Source: Alteromonas pelagimontana (lineage in GTDB: Bacteria; Pseudomonadota; Gammaproteobacteria; Enterobacterales; Alteromonadaceae). From it: a stretch of DNA of 64,000 nt. Below, piece after piece: positions 9,914-19,593 of this stretch. Numbering within the stretch: the stretch's first letter is position 1; each line of letters begins with the position of its first letter. The notes under the pieces are model-generated. The model worked only from the letters and a program-made list of their open reading frames with translations, did no database searches and had not been told where the DNA came from. The position numbers and the translations under genes were made by a program. The stretch lies in assembly GCF_002499975.2 (NCBI RefSeq), contig NZ_CP052766.1, forward strand, positions 496,001 to 560,000, written 5' to 3'.

Positions 9914-11047
9914 CTAATTCGTCAGGTCGTCAAAAAACTTTTTGACCCCGTCAAAGAAACCTTGTTCCTTGGGACGATGTTTAGCCGTCTCTCCGCCCAT
10001 GGAGTCATCAAGCTCTCTGAGCAGCTCCTTTTGCCGAGTGGAAAGATTGACGGGAGTTTCCACAACGACTTTACACATCAGGTCGCCTGTTGCCCCGGTG
10101 CGGACAGATTTGACACCTTTACCGCGCAACCTAAACATACGCCCGGTTTGCGTTTCCGGACTGACTTTAAGTTTCACCTTACCGTCAAGTGTAGGAACCT
10201 GCAATTCGCCACCTAACGCCGCAGTGGTGAAACTGAGCGGAACCTCACAATAAAGGTTATTCCCGTCTCGGGTGAAAATTTTATGTTCACGCACATGCAC
10301 CTGAACATACAAATCGCCCGCCGGTGCGCCAGCTTCTCCGGCTTCCCCTTCTCCGCTTAAGCGGATCCTGTCGCCGGTATCCACACCCGCTGGAATCTTG
10401 ACTGATAATGTTTTGGTTTTTTCGGTACGCCCATGTCCCCGGCACTTCGTACAAGGGTCGCTGATAATTTTTCCACGCCCCGAACAGGTCGGACAGGTTT
10501 GCTGTACAGCAAAAAAGCCCTGACGCATCTGTACCTGACCATTGCCATGACAAGTCGGACAGGTTGTGGGAGAGGTTCCCTTCTTGGCTCCGGAGCCGTG
10601 GCATTCGTCACATTCCACTAAAGTGGGTACACGAATTTCGACATCTTTACCGCGTACAGCTTCTTCGAGACTTAGCTCAAGGTTATAGCGTAAATCGGCA
10701 CCCTGTCTGCCTCTTGATTGCCTACCGCGACCACCGCCGCCACCAAAAATATCGCCAAAAACGTCACCGAAGATATCTCCGAAATCCGCATTTCCTCCAC
10801 CAAAACCGCCACCACGATTGGGATCAACGCCGGCATGACCATACTGATCATACGCCGCGCGCTTCTGCGAATCTGTCAGGACTTCATATGCTTCCTGGAT
10901 TTCCTTGAATTTTTCTTCCAAGGCTTTATCACCTTGAGTGCGGTCAGGATGATATTTCATTGCCAGTTTTTTATACGCCTTTTTGACGTCCTTTTCACTG
11001 GCACTTCTATCAATTCCTAGCACTTCGTAGTAGTCACGTTTCGACAT
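9914..11047 (-). CDS. dnaJ: Chaperone DnaJ (Hsp40)
   Basis: DnaJ presents unfolded clients to DnaK and stimulates its ATPase. The J domain has the essential HPD (KYHPDRTQ) near residue 33, then a Gly/Phe-rich stretch at about 75-115. Four zinc repeats CxxCxGxG follow ([32 protein letters not shown]), then the client-binding C-terminal domains. At 377 residues it is the usual length for type I DnaJ. It follows dnaK in the same direction, with two hairpins in the 176-base gap that probably reduce dnaJ expression relative to dnaK. Confidence 0.98.
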   Translation of the reverse strand: MSKRDYYEVLGIDRSASEKDVKKAYKKLAMKYHPDRTQGDKALEEKFKEIQEAYEVLTDSQKRAAYDQYGHAGVDPNRGGGFGGGNADFGDIFGDVFGDIFGGGGGRGRQSRGRQGADLRYNLELSLEEAVRGKDVEIRVPTLVECDECHGSGAKKGTSPTTCPTCHGNGQVQMRQGFFAVQQTCPTCSGRGKIISDPCTKCRGHGRTEKTKTLSVKIPAGVDTGDRIRLSGEGEAGEAGAPAGDLYVQVHVREHKIFTRDGNNLYCEVPLSFTTAALGGELQVPTLDGKVKLKVSPETQTGRMFRLRGKGVKSVRTGATGDLMCKVVVETPVNLSTRQKELLRELDDSMGGETAKHRPKEQGFFDGVKKFFDDLTN

Positions 11048-11144
11048 ATCGCTTGCTTTTCCTACTTTTTACTTCAAGTGCCTGACGTATCACACACTCT
11101 ACACTTTCCTGAATACTGTTGTGCACCGTACGTTAACACAACAA

Positions 11145-11172
11145 AGGCGCAACAAGATTTCCTGCTGCGCCT
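11145..11172 (-). repeat. Stem-loop in dnaK-dnaJ gap
   Basis: AGGCGCA (11145-11151) pairs with TGCGCCT (11166-11172) around a 14-base loop. It is the second hairpin between dnaK and dnaJ and may set mRNA stability or the dnaK:dnaJ ratio. Confidence 0.5.
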
Positions 11173-11184
11173 GCACTGTTGAAC

Positions 11185-11209
11185 AACCCCGGCGGCCGAC
11201 CGCCGGGTT
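11185..11209 (-). terminator. GC-rich hairpin after dnaK, probable partial terminator
   Basis: CCCGGCGG and CCGCCGGG pair around a CCGA loop, extended by A-T pairs, 15 bases past the dnaK stop. The following minus-strand sequence (GTTGTTC) is only moderately T-rich, so partial termination before dnaJ is likely. Confidence 0.55.
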
Positions 11210-11223
11210 ATGCTGACTACAGC

Positions 11224-13146
11224 TTACTTTTTCTCGTCGTCTTTGACTTCTTCAAACTCAGCGTCAACAACGTCATCGCCTGCTTTGCCGCCGTCTTGAG
11301 GCTGGCCTTCGGCACCACCTGCTTGTCCGCTCTTCGCCTGCGCGGCTTCCATCAACTTACTGGACGCTTGAACAAGCTCCTGAGTTTTCGCTTCAATTTC
11401 GGCTTTATCTTCACCTTTTACCGCAGTTTCAAGCGCGCTCAAAGCAGACTCGATAGGCGCTCTGTCGTCAGCACTTAACGCATCACCGACTTCAGTTAAC
11501 TGCTTGCGAGTGGCGTGAATCATACCGTCAGCCTGGTTACGGGTTTGCACCAGTTCCTCAAACTTCTTGTCTGAGTCTTTATTGGCTTCGGCATCAGCTA
11601 CCATTTTTTCCACTTCTTCATCGCTCAGACCTGAAGAGGCTTTAATGGTAATTTTCTGCTCTTTACCGGTATCTTTATCTTTTGCAGATACATGCAAAAT
11701 ACCGTCAGCATCAATATCGAATGTCACTTCGATTTGCGGCACACCGCGCGCGGCAGGACGAATGCCTTCGAGGTTAAACTGACCCAGCGACTTGTTGCCT
11801 TGCGCCTGCTTACGTTCACCCTGTAACACGTGAACCGTTACTGCTGACTGGTTATCTTCCGCTGTTGAGAAGGTTTGCGACTTCTTGGTCGGAATAGTAG
11901 TGTTTTTCTCGATCAACACAGTCATTACACCTCCCATGGTCTCGATACCCAGAGACAACGGGGAAACATCCAGTAACAGCACATCTTTCACGTCACCAGC
12001 CAAAACACCACCTTGAATAGCAGCGCCAACCGCCACCGCTTCATCAGGGTTTACGTCTTTACGCGGTTCTTTGCCAAAGAATTCGGTAACATACTTTTGT
12101 ACCAGAGGCATACGCGTTTGACCGCCAACCAGAATAATATCCTGAATGTCGCTAACAGAAAGATCCGCATCAGCAAGCGCTTTTTTCACTGGCTCAAGGG
12201 TTTCTTTCACCATATCTTCAACCAAGGACTCAAGCTTGGCGCGAGTCACTTTGATAGCAAGGTGTTTAGGGCCAGAAGCGTCTGCGGTAATATACGGTAA
12301 ATTCACTTCCGTTTGTTGCGCTGAAGACAACTCGATTTTCGCTTTTTCACCCGCTTCTTTCAGACGTTGCATTGCAAGCGGATCTTTGCGCAAATCCATA
12401 CCCTGGTCTTTCTTAAATTCATCAACCAGATAAGTGATAATGCGGTTATCAAAATCTTCACCACCTAAATGGGTGTCACCGTTAGTAGCAAGTACTTCGA
12501 AGGTATGCTCACCATCAACTTCATCAATTTCAATAATTGAGATATCAAAAGTACCACCACCTAAATCGTATACCGCGATGACGTTATCGCCTTTCTTCTT
12601 ATCCATACCATAGGCCAGTGCCGCAGCAGTTGGCTCGTTGATGATACGTTTAACCTCAAGGCCTGCAATTCTACCGGCATCTTTTGTCGCCTGACGCTGA
12701 GAATCGTTAAAGTAAGCAGGTACAGTAATAACAGCCGCTGTCACTTCCTCGCCCAGATAATCTTCTGCCGTTTTCTTCATTTTCTTCAGAACTTCAGCAG
12801 AAATCTGAGGAGGTGCCATTTTTGAATTTTTTGCTTCTACCCATGCATCGCCATTGTCTGCTTTCACAATTTTGTACGGCATGATATCAATATCGCGCTG
12901 TACTTCTTTGTCTTCAAAGCGGCGGCCTATAAGGCGTTTGATTGCAAATAAGGTATTTGCAGGATTGGTAACAGCCTGACGTTTCGCAGGTTGACCAACC
13001 AGTGTTTCTCCATCGTTCGCATAAGCAATGATGGAAGGCGTAGTACGATCGCCTTCAGCGTTTTCAATAACGCGAGGTTTGTCGCCGTCTAGAACCGCGA
13101 CACATGAATTCGTTGTACCTAAGTCGATACCAATGATTCTACCCAT
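11224..13146 (-). CDS. dnaK: Chaperone DnaK (Hsp70)
   Basis: The 640-residue Hsp70 has the ATPase-domain signatures [14 protein letters not shown] at the N-terminus, [13 protein letters not shown] at about 195 and [13 protein letters not shown] at about 340. The substrate-binding domain starts near 390 after the linker [13 protein letters not shown], and the C-terminal lid ends in the acidic [13 protein letters not shown] tail found in proteobacterial DnaK. It cycles with DnaJ and GrpE to fold and disaggregate proteins. It lies 90 bases downstream of grpE in the same direction. Confidence 0.99.
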   Translation of the reverse strand: MGRIIGIDLGTTNSCVAVLDGDKPRVIENAEGDRTTPSIIAYANDGETLVGQPAKRQAVTNPANTLFAIKRLIGRRFEDKEVQRDIDIMPYKIVKADNGDAWVEAKNSKMAPPQISAEVLKKMKKTAEDYLGEEVTAAVITVPAYFNDSQRQATKDAGRIAGLEVKRIINEPTAAALAYGMDKKKGDNVIAVYDLGGGTFDISIIEIDEVDGEHTFEVLATNGDTHLGGEDFDNRIITYLVDEFKKDQGMDLRKDPLAMQRLKEAGEKAKIELSSAQQTEVNLPYITADASGPKHLAIKVTRAKLESLVEDMVKETLEPVKKALADADLSVSDIQDIILVGGQTRMPLVQKYVTEFFGKEPRKDVNPDEAVAVGAAIQGGVLAGDVKDVLLLDVSPLSLGIETMGGVMTVLIEKNTTIPTKKSQTFSTAEDNQSAVTVHVLQGERKQAQGNKSLGQFNLEGIRPAARGVPQIEVTFDIDADGILHVSAKDKDTGKEQKITIKASSGLSDEEVEKMVADAEANKDSDKKFEELVQTRNQADGMIHATRKQLTEVGDALSADDRAPIESALSALETAVKGEDKAEIEAKTQELVQASSKLMEAAQAKSGQAGGAEGQPQDGGKAGDDVVDAEFEEVKDDEKK

Positions 13147-13236
13147 TACGTGTCTCCAAAAAGTCTTTTTAACTGCAATTTTAGTGGGGTTATTCCCCGT
13201 CTATTTCAATAGTGTTCAGAAAATTTTATGCTGATG

Positions 13237-13869
13237 CTATGCCTGTGTATCTACACCACTACTTGGCGCACGGGATACCATCACCATTGCCGGACGTAGC
13301 AACCGCCCGTTTAATGCGTAGCCTTTTTGCATTACCGCGATAACCGTATTAGGCTCGTGGTCTGCACTTTCCTGCATCGACATCGCCTGATGCAGCTCAG
13401 GGTTAAAGGCTTCTCCCTGAGGATCAATAGGTGTCATACCAAACTTTTCAATAGTGCTGATGAAGGATTTTTGCGTCATTTCCACCCCTTCAAGTAAGGG
13501 TTTGACTGCTTCATTGCTGCTATCGCCTGCGTCTAACGCCCGCTCAAGATTGTCAATTACAGGCAACAGTTCACCAGCAAAACGTTCCAAAGCAAACTTA
13601 CGTGCCTTTTCTACTTCCGCGTCAGCTCTGCGGCGTGCGTTTTCCATTTCAGCTCGGGCGCGTAACACCCCTTCCTGTTGCTCTTTAATCTGGCTAGATG
13701 CTTCAGATAAGGCTATCTCCAACTCATAAATTCGCTGGGCGCTTTCATCCATAGGAGATACATCTTCTGGTTGATCGGGTGCATCAGACTGAATGTCTTC
13801 TGCGCGCTGTTCAACCGCGTCAGCGTTTTGATTTTTCTGTTGAGCCTGCACGTCACGCTCTTCGCTCAT
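13237..13869 (-). CDS. grpE: Nucleotide exchange factor GrpE
   Basis: GrpE releases ADP from DnaK. The N-terminal third is acidic and Gln-rich, followed by a long coiled coil (about 50-110) and the conserved C-terminal beta domain with [14 protein letters not shown] and [21 protein letters not shown]. The start is set to ATG 13869: the in-frame ATG four codons upstream overlaps the GGAGG Shine-Dalgarno that serves the inner ATG. Product 210 residues. First gene of a grpE-dnaK-dnaJ cluster with a heat-shock-type promoter upstream. Confidence 0.97.
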   Translation of the reverse strand: MSEERDVQAQQKNQNADAVEQRAEDIQSDAPDQPEDVSPMDESAQRIYELEIALSEASSQIKEQQEGVLRARAEMENARRRADAEVEKARKFALERFAGELLPVIDNLERALDAGDSSNEAVKPLLEGVEMTQKSFISTIEKFGMTPIDPQGEAFNPELHQAMSMQESADHEPNTVIAVMQKGYALNGRLLRPAMVMVSRAPSSGVDTQA

Positions 13870-14276
13870 GCCTACCTCCAAACGGTGTCATAAATTGGGG
13901 CAAAAATTGAAAATCCATCAATAGGGGCGGTTGCGAATTTTTAAAGTCTCATCAATGAAACATAAAAAATTTTTTTGCTGAAGCCGCGAAACCGTTATTG
14001 ATACCAGTCAGTGGGGCTATTAATGGGGTTGCTTTAGCAGGCTTCAAGTGAATCCACATTTTTTTTACGGATTCTGGGAAAAATTATTGTCGGGAGTAAA
14101 TTTAAACGCCTATCAAATTATAAGCGTCACTTACTTACACAGGTGAGCTGAATCAACGTGTATTGGCAAAATTTAATGTACCTGCGCACAACAACCTTCT
14201 GTTAAAGTCATACGACTAAGAAGAAGCCTTCTATGCGGTACAAAGCGTGAAAATGCAGAATAATAAAGGAGACAAC
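13870..14276. other. Divergent regulatory region between grpE and the esterase gene
   Basis: About 400 AT-rich bases without a credible gene. It must hold promoters for both directions. The left end contains the sigma32-like promoter of grpE; nothing else was recognised beyond A/T-rich promoter-like stretches. Confidence 0.55.
13920..13946 (-). promoter_or_regulatory. Sigma32 (RpoH)-like promoter of grpE-dnaK-dnaJ
   Basis: On the minus strand CTTTAAA (13940-13946) lies 12 bases before CCCCTATT (13920-13927), resembling the heat-shock consensus CTTGAAA and CCCCATNT. It sits about 50 bases before the grpE start. Known RpoH control of this operon in gammaproteobacteria supports the call. Confidence 0.6.
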
Positions 14277-15260
14277 ATGAAGATTTTGCTAACCGCGGTG
14301 CTGATGGGAGTTACCTCCGTGGCTACAGCCGATATTCCCGAACTGAATCTGGATACGCAAGACGTTACAGTTTCAGGTTTGTCCTCCGGCGGTTATATGG
14401 CCACGCAGTTTCACATCGCCAACAGCGATTGGGTGAAAGGTGCAGCGGTTATTGCCGCCGGACCTTACTACTGCGCCCGAAACGATATTACTCAGGCGCT
14501 GAGCCAATGTGTAGACAAAATGGAAGCACCGGTTGATATAGCCACTCTGAACCAACAGGCATCGCAATGGGAAAGTGAAGGAAAAATAGCCCCGCTTTCA
14601 GGATTAAAAGACAGCAAAGTGTGGTTACTGCATGGCAATCGGGACGGTCGCGTAGCCGAAGCAATAAGCGATTTACTGGCTGAGCAATATAAAACCTGGG
14701 TGCCTGAATCCAGCATCTACTATAGTAAAAATAAGCCGTTTGCTCATGTGTTTCCTACTAAAGATAAAGGCTCGGTCTGTACTCTCTCTGAAAGCCCATT
14801 TATCGGCAACTGTGATTATGATGCAGCCGGCGAAATGCTGTCTTTTTTACTGGATGATCTAAAAGTGCCAGATGATACGCTTTCGGGCCAGGTCATTTCT
14901 TTTAGTCAGACCGACATTGCAGGCGAAGATGCCGGTACTATGGCGAAAACAGGTTATGCCTATGTGCCTGCCGATTGTGCGACAGGACATGCTTGCAAAG
15001 TACATGTGAGCTTTCACGGCTGTAATCAATACGCCGAAGCCATAGGTACTGATTATGTCGATAAAGTTGGGCTTAATCGCTGGGCAGATGACAATCAACT
15101 GGTGGTAATTTATCCACAGACGCGTAAGTCTCTGTTTATGCCTTTGAATCCGCAGGGCTGCTGGGACTGGTGGGGATATACAAATGAAAATTATGCCACC
15201 CGCGATGGAGTTCAGATAAAAGCTGTACGCGCCATTATTCATCGTTTAGCCTCTAACTAG
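14277..15260 (+). CDS. Secreted PHB-depolymerase-like esterase
   Basis: The 327-residue product has a signal peptide cleaved near VATADIPE, so it is exported. It carries the lipase box GLSSGGYMA (Ser about 43), several cysteines likely in disulfides (YYCARN, SQCVDK, SVCTL, GNCDYD) and a late HGNRD/FHGCNQYA pattern, as in poly(3-hydroxybutyrate) depolymerase or feruloyl-esterase-like COG3509 proteins. The start is ATG 14277 with AAAGGAGA before it; the longer frame adds ten residues ahead of the signal peptide. A 3-hydroxybutyrate dehydrogenase gene begins nine bases after its stop, supporting a role in extracellular polyhydroxybutyrate use. Confidence 0.85.
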   Translation: MKILLTAVLMGVTSVATADIPELNLDTQDVTVSGLSSGGYMATQFHIANSDWVKGAAVIAAGPYYCARNDITQALSQCVDKMEAPVDIATLNQQASQWESEGKIAPLSGLKDSKVWLLHGNRDGRVAEAISDLLAEQYKTWVPESSIYYSKNKPFAHVFPTKDKGSVCTLSESPFIGNCDYDAAGEMLSFLLDDLKVPDDTLSGQVISFSQTDIAGEDAGTMAKTGYAYVPADCATGHACKVHVSFHGCNQYAEAIGTDYVDKVGLNRWADDNQLVVIYPQTRKSLFMPLNPQGCWDWWGYTNENYATRDGVQIKAVRAIIHRLASN

Positions 15261-15268
15261 GATTGCTT

Positions 15269-16036
15269 ATGACATCGTACAATGTGTTTATTACCGGCGG
15301 TGCCAGTGGAATTGGGCTGGGCATTGCGGAAGCACTGGCCGCCGAGGGCCATCACATTATTATTGCTGATATCAACCTGTCTGCTGCTCAGGCTGCCGCT
15401 AACAGTTTATCAACCCGAGGTGGTAGCGCTCAGGCTGTGGAACTCGATGTTTGCGATGCCGCCAAAGTAGCCGCGCTTCCCAGAGACCTTGGCGCTACGC
15501 AAGTCGATGTATTAATTAACAATGCAGGCATTCAGCACGTATCAAAACTTGAAGATTTTCCTGCAGAAAAATGGCAGCAACTTATCAACATTATGCTGGT
15601 GGGGCCGGCTCTGCTCACCCAGGCCTTTTTACCTAATATGCGCCAAAACAACTTTGGCAGAATAATTAACGTAGGTTCTATTCATTCGATTGTAGCCTCT
15701 CCATACAAATCTGCGTATGTTGCTGCCAAACACGGATTGCTTGGCTTTGCAAAAACGGTAGCGCTTGAAACCGGCGACTGCGATGTCACTATCAATACAC
15801 TTTGCCCTGCTTATGTGAAAACGCCTTTAGTCGAAAAGCAGATTGCTGCGCAAGCAAAAGAAAATCAGATTAGTGAAGAAGAAGTTATCAATAACATAAT
15901 GTTGCAGCCGATGCCGAAAAAGGCTTTTATTTCTGTGGAAGAACTTGCCGCTACCGCCTCGTTCCTTATCAGCAAAAATGCGCGCAATATTACCGGCCAA
16001 ACCATAATTCTTGATGGCGGCTGGACCGTCCGGTAA
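15269..16036 (+). CDS. bdhA: 3-hydroxybutyrate dehydrogenase (SDR family)
   Basis: A 255-residue short-chain dehydrogenase. The NAD-binding glycine motif is TGGASGIGLGIA at about 9-20, NNAG at about 87, catalytic Ser (GSIHSIVAS) and YVAAK at about 153-157. The segment TINTLCPAYVKTPLVEKQI and the C-terminal ITGQTIILDGGW are characteristic of D-beta-hydroxybutyrate dehydrogenases, which oxidise 3-hydroxybutyrate to acetoacetate. ATG 15269 has AGGA upstream. Its pairing with the depolymerase-like gene suggests a polymer-to-acetoacetate route. Specificity is inferred from family resemblance. Confidence 0.85.
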   Translation: MTSYNVFITGGASGIGLGIAEALAAEGHHIIIADINLSAAQAAANSLSTRGGSAQAVELDVCDAAKVAALPRDLGATQVDVLINNAGIQHVSKLEDFPAEKWQQLINIMLVGPALLTQAFLPNMRQNNFGRIINVGSIHSIVASPYKSAYVAAKHGLLGFAKTVALETGDCDVTINTLCPAYVKTPLVEKQIAAQAKENQISEEEVINNIMLQPMPKKAFISVEELAATASFLISKNARNITGQTIILDGGWTVR

Positions 16037-16105
16037 CGCTTTATTTCCCTGTTTCATCTATGCTAATGTCCAAACATTGATTTATTTACGGACGTTAGCG
16101 TTCTC

Positions 16106-16981
16106 ATGTCATATCAAACTGTGGGCCTGATCGGCAAACCCGATCATTCTGGCGCTCATGATAGCTTAAACCTGCTAATTACCTATTTAACCAATCGCGG
16201 TTGTGAAATTCTGATAGAAGAGAATATTGCCCGGGAAATTAACGCTCAAAATGTGACCCCCTGCGACCTGGTAAATATAGGAAAGCAAGCCGACCTTGCC
16301 GTGGTAGTGGGTGGTGATGGCAGTATGCTGGGGGCAGCTCGTGTGCTTTCTCGCTTCGATATCCATGTAGTAGGCGTTAACCGAGGCAATCTTGGTTTCT
16401 TAACCGACATTAATCCCGATGACATTGTAGAGCAGCTAGATCTAATTTTCGCCGGACATTCCCTTGTTGAGCAGCGATTTCTGTTGGAAGTTGGCGTATT
16501 TCGTCATGAAAAACTGAAAAGCAATAACGCCGCTGTTAATGAAGTGGTACTTCATCACGGAAAGGTTGCCCATATGATGGAATTTGAAATTTACATTGAC
16601 GAGCAATTTGTTTTTAGCCAGCGCTCGGACGGGCTGATTGTCGCCACGCCAACGGGTTCTACCGCTTACTCATTATCGGCAGGTGGCCCTATTATTGTGC
16701 CCCGTTTAGATGCATTAACTCTCGTGCCCATGTTTCCTCATACCTTAAGCAGCCGCCCAATTGTGGTTGACGCCAACAGCACTATTTCTATGCGCGTATC
16801 GAAGGTTAATAGCGATAGCCTGCAGATCAGCTGTGACAGCCATATCGTCTTGCCTGTGTTACCTGGGGACGAAATTCGTGTTCAGAAAAGTGCAGAGAAG
16901 TTATCGTTGGTACATCCAAAAGGGTATAACTATTTTAATGTTTTAAGAAACAAATTGGGTTGGGGAAGCAAGCTTTATTAA
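16106..16981 (+). CDS. nadK: NAD kinase
   Basis: The 291-residue enzyme phosphorylates NAD to NADP with ATP. The diagnostic [11 protein letters not shown] is at about 71-81, and the NE/D substrate motif appears as NEVVLHHG plus the conserved [23 protein letters not shown] segment. Length matches E. coli NadK (292). It lies just upstream of recN, a common gammaproteobacterial order, but a pair of SOS-type boxes between them shows recN has its own promoter. Confidence 0.97.
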   Translation: MSYQTVGLIGKPDHSGAHDSLNLLITYLTNRGCEILIEENIAREINAQNVTPCDLVNIGKQADLAVVVGGDGSMLGAARVLSRFDIHVVGVNRGNLGFLTDINPDDIVEQLDLIFAGHSLVEQRFLLEVGVFRHEKLKSNNAAVNEVVLHHGKVAHMMEFEIYIDEQFVFSQRSDGLIVATPTGSTAYSLSAGGPIIVPRLDALTLVPMFPHTLSSRPIVVDANSTISMRVSKVNSDSLQISCDSHIVLPVLPGDEIRVQKSAEKLSLVHPKGYNYFNVLRNKLGWGSKLY

Positions 16982-17028
16982 GCGTACTTAAAGAAAATTT
17001 TATTCTCACTCTTTACAACCACGAAATA

Positions 17029-17063
17029 CTGTATATATTTACACGTACTGTATGAATATTGAG
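17029..17063 (+). promoter_or_regulatory. Tandem LexA-box-like sites upstream of recN
   Basis: CTGTATATATTTACAC (17029-17044) is close to the LexA palindrome CTG-N10-CAG, with one mismatch in the last triplet. A second CTG-N10-GAG half-matching site (17048-17063) follows at once and ends seven bases before the recN ATG. Double LexA boxes at recN are known in enterobacteria, so SOS control is likely. Confidence 0.75.
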
Positions 17064-17070
17064 TATTTGT

Positions 17071-18756
17071 ATGCTATCCCATTTGTCGATAAAAAATTTT
17101 GCCGTAGTTAAACAACTGGCCATCAATCTGGAGCAAGGTTTAACTGCCATTACAGGTGAAACCGGCGCTGGTAAATCTATTGCGATTGATGCATTAAGTC
17201 TTTGTTTAGGCGAACGTGCAGATGCTGGAGCCGTTCGACATGATGCAGCTAAAGCCGAAATTGTGGCTCATTTTAATTTAGACGGCAATAAAGGTGCGCT
17301 TAAGTGGCTTGATGAACAAGAGCTGATGGCGGAAGATGAAGGCGCCACTTGTTTTATTCGCAGAGTAATATCCAAAGAGGGCCGCTCCAAAGCCTTTATT
17401 AATGGTTCTCCCGTCTCTCTGCAGCAATTAAAAATGTTTGGCCAGCATCTTATTGCTATTCATGGACAGAACACGCATTTGCAGCTATTAAAAGAAGATT
17501 ATCAACGTCAGTTGGTAGATAGCTATGCAGCTCATCCTAAACTGCTAGCCAATGTAGAAGCGTGCTATCGCGATTGGAGGGCTAAACAAGCAGAGTTAAC
17601 ACGGCTTCAAGATGAAGCCCAACAGCGTGCTGACAGACAGCAGTTGTTGGCCTATCAGGTTGAAGAGCTGGATGATTTTGCCCTCTTCGATGGCGAGTTT
17701 TCAGAACTGGAAATTGAACATCGCAGGCTCAGTAATGGTCAGGATCTACTGGAGCAGGCGCAAACCAGCTTCTATCACCTATACGAAAATGACGAAGGCA
17801 ACGCACTTTCTATCATTCAAAATGGAGTTGAACGTTTAAGCGAACTGGAGGCCCACGACGCCAGTTTATCGCCTATTTTGCAACTTCTTAACGATGCAGC
17901 AATACAAGTTGAAGAAGCTGCTCATGAACTTCGCAGCTATTGTGATCAGTTAGAGATTGATCCACTTCGTTTACAACAGGTTGAAGGTCGCTACAGTAAA
18001 GCGATGGAGCTTGCCAGAAAGCATGGCATTGCGCCAGAATCGCTGTATCAACATCATCAGGCATTGTCTGCGGAGTTTGCGCTGCTATCTGATGAAGAGT
18101 CACGCCTCGAATCTCTCGCGGAAGAGGTTAACACTTGTAAGTCAGACTACTTAGATGCGTCTCAAGCCCTATCGGCTTCCCGCGTTAAAGCTGCGGAAAA
18201 ACTCTCTGGAGCCATTGAAGCACAAATACGGCAAATGAACATGCCTCACGCCAAACTTGCTATTCAGGTTACTCACGGTGAAGAAAGAACGCCTACCGCT
18301 AAAGGGCAAGACGACGTACTGATGCTGGTCTCCACTAATCCTGGTCAAGCCCAGGATAAGCTGGATAGAGTAGTATCAGGTGGCGAGCTTTCTCGCATTG
18401 GCCTGGCAATTCAAGTTATTGCCAGTGATCAACATGCCACTCCCACAATGGTTTTTGATGAAGTGGATACCGGTATTAGTGGGCCAACTGCTTCTATTGT
18501 AGGTAGCCTGTTACGGCGTTTGGGTAAGCAAAGCCAGGTAATGTGTGTAACGCATTTGCCGCAAGTTGCTGCACAAGCGCATAATCAGCTGTTTGTCACT
18601 AAGCTTACTGATGGTACCAGCACTGAAACCCGTATGTTGGCACTCACTCAGCAAGACCGGATAGATGAGCTGGCACGTTTGCTTGCAGGGGATAAAATTA
18701 CTGAATCAGCGTTGGCAAACGCCAAAGAACTACTGAAAAGTGTGGAATCGAACTAA
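17071..18756 (+). CDS. recN: DNA repair protein RecN
   Basis: RecN is an SMC-like ATPase that acts in double-strand-break repair. The Walker A GETGAGKSI is at about 28-36. Two long coiled-coil arms (about 150-220 and 270-370) flank the hinge region, and the ABC signature VSGGELSRIGLAIQ plus Walker B MVFDEVDTGISG lie near 430-470. Product 561 residues (E. coli 553). The ATG at 17071 was chosen because MLSHLSIKNFAVV is the family start; the open frame begins four codons earlier at a TTG inside the second LexA-like site. Confidence 0.97.
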   Translation: MLSHLSIKNFAVVKQLAINLEQGLTAITGETGAGKSIAIDALSLCLGERADAGAVRHDAAKAEIVAHFNLDGNKGALKWLDEQELMAEDEGATCFIRRVISKEGRSKAFINGSPVSLQQLKMFGQHLIAIHGQNTHLQLLKEDYQRQLVDSYAAHPKLLANVEACYRDWRAKQAELTRLQDEAQQRADRQQLLAYQVEELDDFALFDGEFSELEIEHRRLSNGQDLLEQAQTSFYHLYENDEGNALSIIQNGVERLSELEAHDASLSPILQLLNDAAIQVEEAAHELRSYCDQLEIDPLRLQQVEGRYSKAMELARKHGIAPESLYQHHQALSAEFALLSDEESRLESLAEEVNTCKSDYLDASQALSASRVKAAEKLSGAIEAQIRQMNMPHAKLAIQVTHGEERTPTAKGQDDVLMLVSTNPGQAQDKLDRVVSGGELSRIGLAIQVIASDQHATPTMVFDEVDTGISGPTASIVGSLLRRLGKQSQVMCVTHLPQVAAQAHNQLFVTKLTDGTSTETRMLALTQQDRIDELARLLAGDKITESALANAKELLKSVESN

Positions 18757-18895
18757 TAAGCGGTTGATTGGTCATAGTTGACTGGGGTAGCATGCCCTCG
18801 CGCTGTAACCGAATGAGCGCAGGGCATGATACAAAAACGAAAAAACATCGCCGCCCTGGCGCCAAGACCAAAGCATTGACTGGATTAGCTCTCAC

Positions 18896-19252
18896 ATGAA
18901 GTTGTATCAAATTTTCTTATTATTCGCTGTTGTATTAAGTTCAACGGCATGTTCCAACTGGATTTATCGAATAGACGTTCCCCAAGGAAATTTTCTTGAC
19001 GATCGGGATGTTAAAAAGCTGCGCATCGGCATGAGCAAGGAGCAGGTAATTTATGTGTTGGGTCGGCCTGTTGTTAAAGACTCATTTGATCATGATACCT
19101 GGTACTACGTTTACGATATGAAACGCGGAATGAGTAAACGTGGCAAAGATTTTCAAAAGCAAATGGTAATTTCCTTTGAGGAAAACAAAGTTGCAAAAGT
19201 GGAAGGTGACTTTGAGTTATCAGAAGATTTCAACACGCCGTTGGATGAATAG
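18896..19252 (+). CDS. bamE: Outer membrane assembly lipoprotein BamE
   Basis: A 118-residue lipoprotein with lipobox SSTAC (Cys19), followed by the BamE/SmpA fold: the hallmark YRIDVPQGNFL, KLRIGMSKEQVIYVLGRP and DTWYYVYDMKRG segments are all visible. BamE stabilises the BamA-BamD contact in the outer-membrane beta-barrel insertion complex. It is located after recN as in E. coli. The ribosome site is weak. Confidence 0.96.
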   Translation: MKLYQIFLLFAVVLSSTACSNWIYRIDVPQGNFLDDRDVKKLRIGMSKEQVIYVLGRPVVKDSFDHDTWYYVYDMKRGMSKRGKDFQKQMVISFEENKVAKVEGDFELSEDFNTPLDE

Positions 19253-19432
19253 TTTTTCCAGTTCTTGTGGTTCAAGTCGCTATATTTTCGTGAATTGAAC
19301 CACTTTCCTTCCTTTTTTATCTCCGCTTAACTCTAAGCTTTTGAATTAAATGACTTTCCTAAATGGCACGTCCTGTGCTAAGTCTTAAATTTCATGTTTA
19401 ACGACTTTACCATTTTATGAACAATTTCGATT

Positions 19433-19572
19433 CGCACAGATAAAAGCTTTCTTCCCCACGCGTGGACCTCCGGTTTCCTGAGGCGGCATCAGTCACAGTT
19501 GCCCCCTTAAACGGCATCGGCTCTTTGTCAGGAAGTGGGAAAGCTCAGATTGAGTGAGTACTTATCTGTGCG
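19433..19572 (+). ncRNA. Predicted structured leader RNA (nested long-range stems), unidentified family
   Basis: A 140-base element is closed by a perfect 11-bp pairing of CGCACAGATAA (19433-19443) with TTATCTGTGCG (19562-19572). Inside it AGCTTTC (19445-19451) pairs with GAAAGCT (19539-19545), CCCAC (19455-19459) with GTGGG (19535-19539, competing for one base), and TTCCTG (19475-19480) with CAGGAA (19529-19534). All occur in correct nested order, which chance rarely gives. The core holds a CGGCATC direct repeat. The closing stem ends 21 bases before the next start codon, suggesting a 5' leader or a small RNA. I could not match it to any riboswitch I know. Confidence 0.55.
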
Positions 19573-19593
19573 GATGAATTTAAGGACGATTCT

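Noticed and set aside
10287..10604. 105-codon frame inside dnaJ on the same strand
   Set aside because: It is an out-of-frame reading of the zinc-finger region of dnaJ.
19433..19572. Assignment of the structured leader to a known riboswitch or 6S RNA
   Set aside because: No conserved core of the classes I recall (cobalamin, FMN, TPP, lysine, glycine, GEMM, SAM) and no 6S-like central bubble could be recognised.
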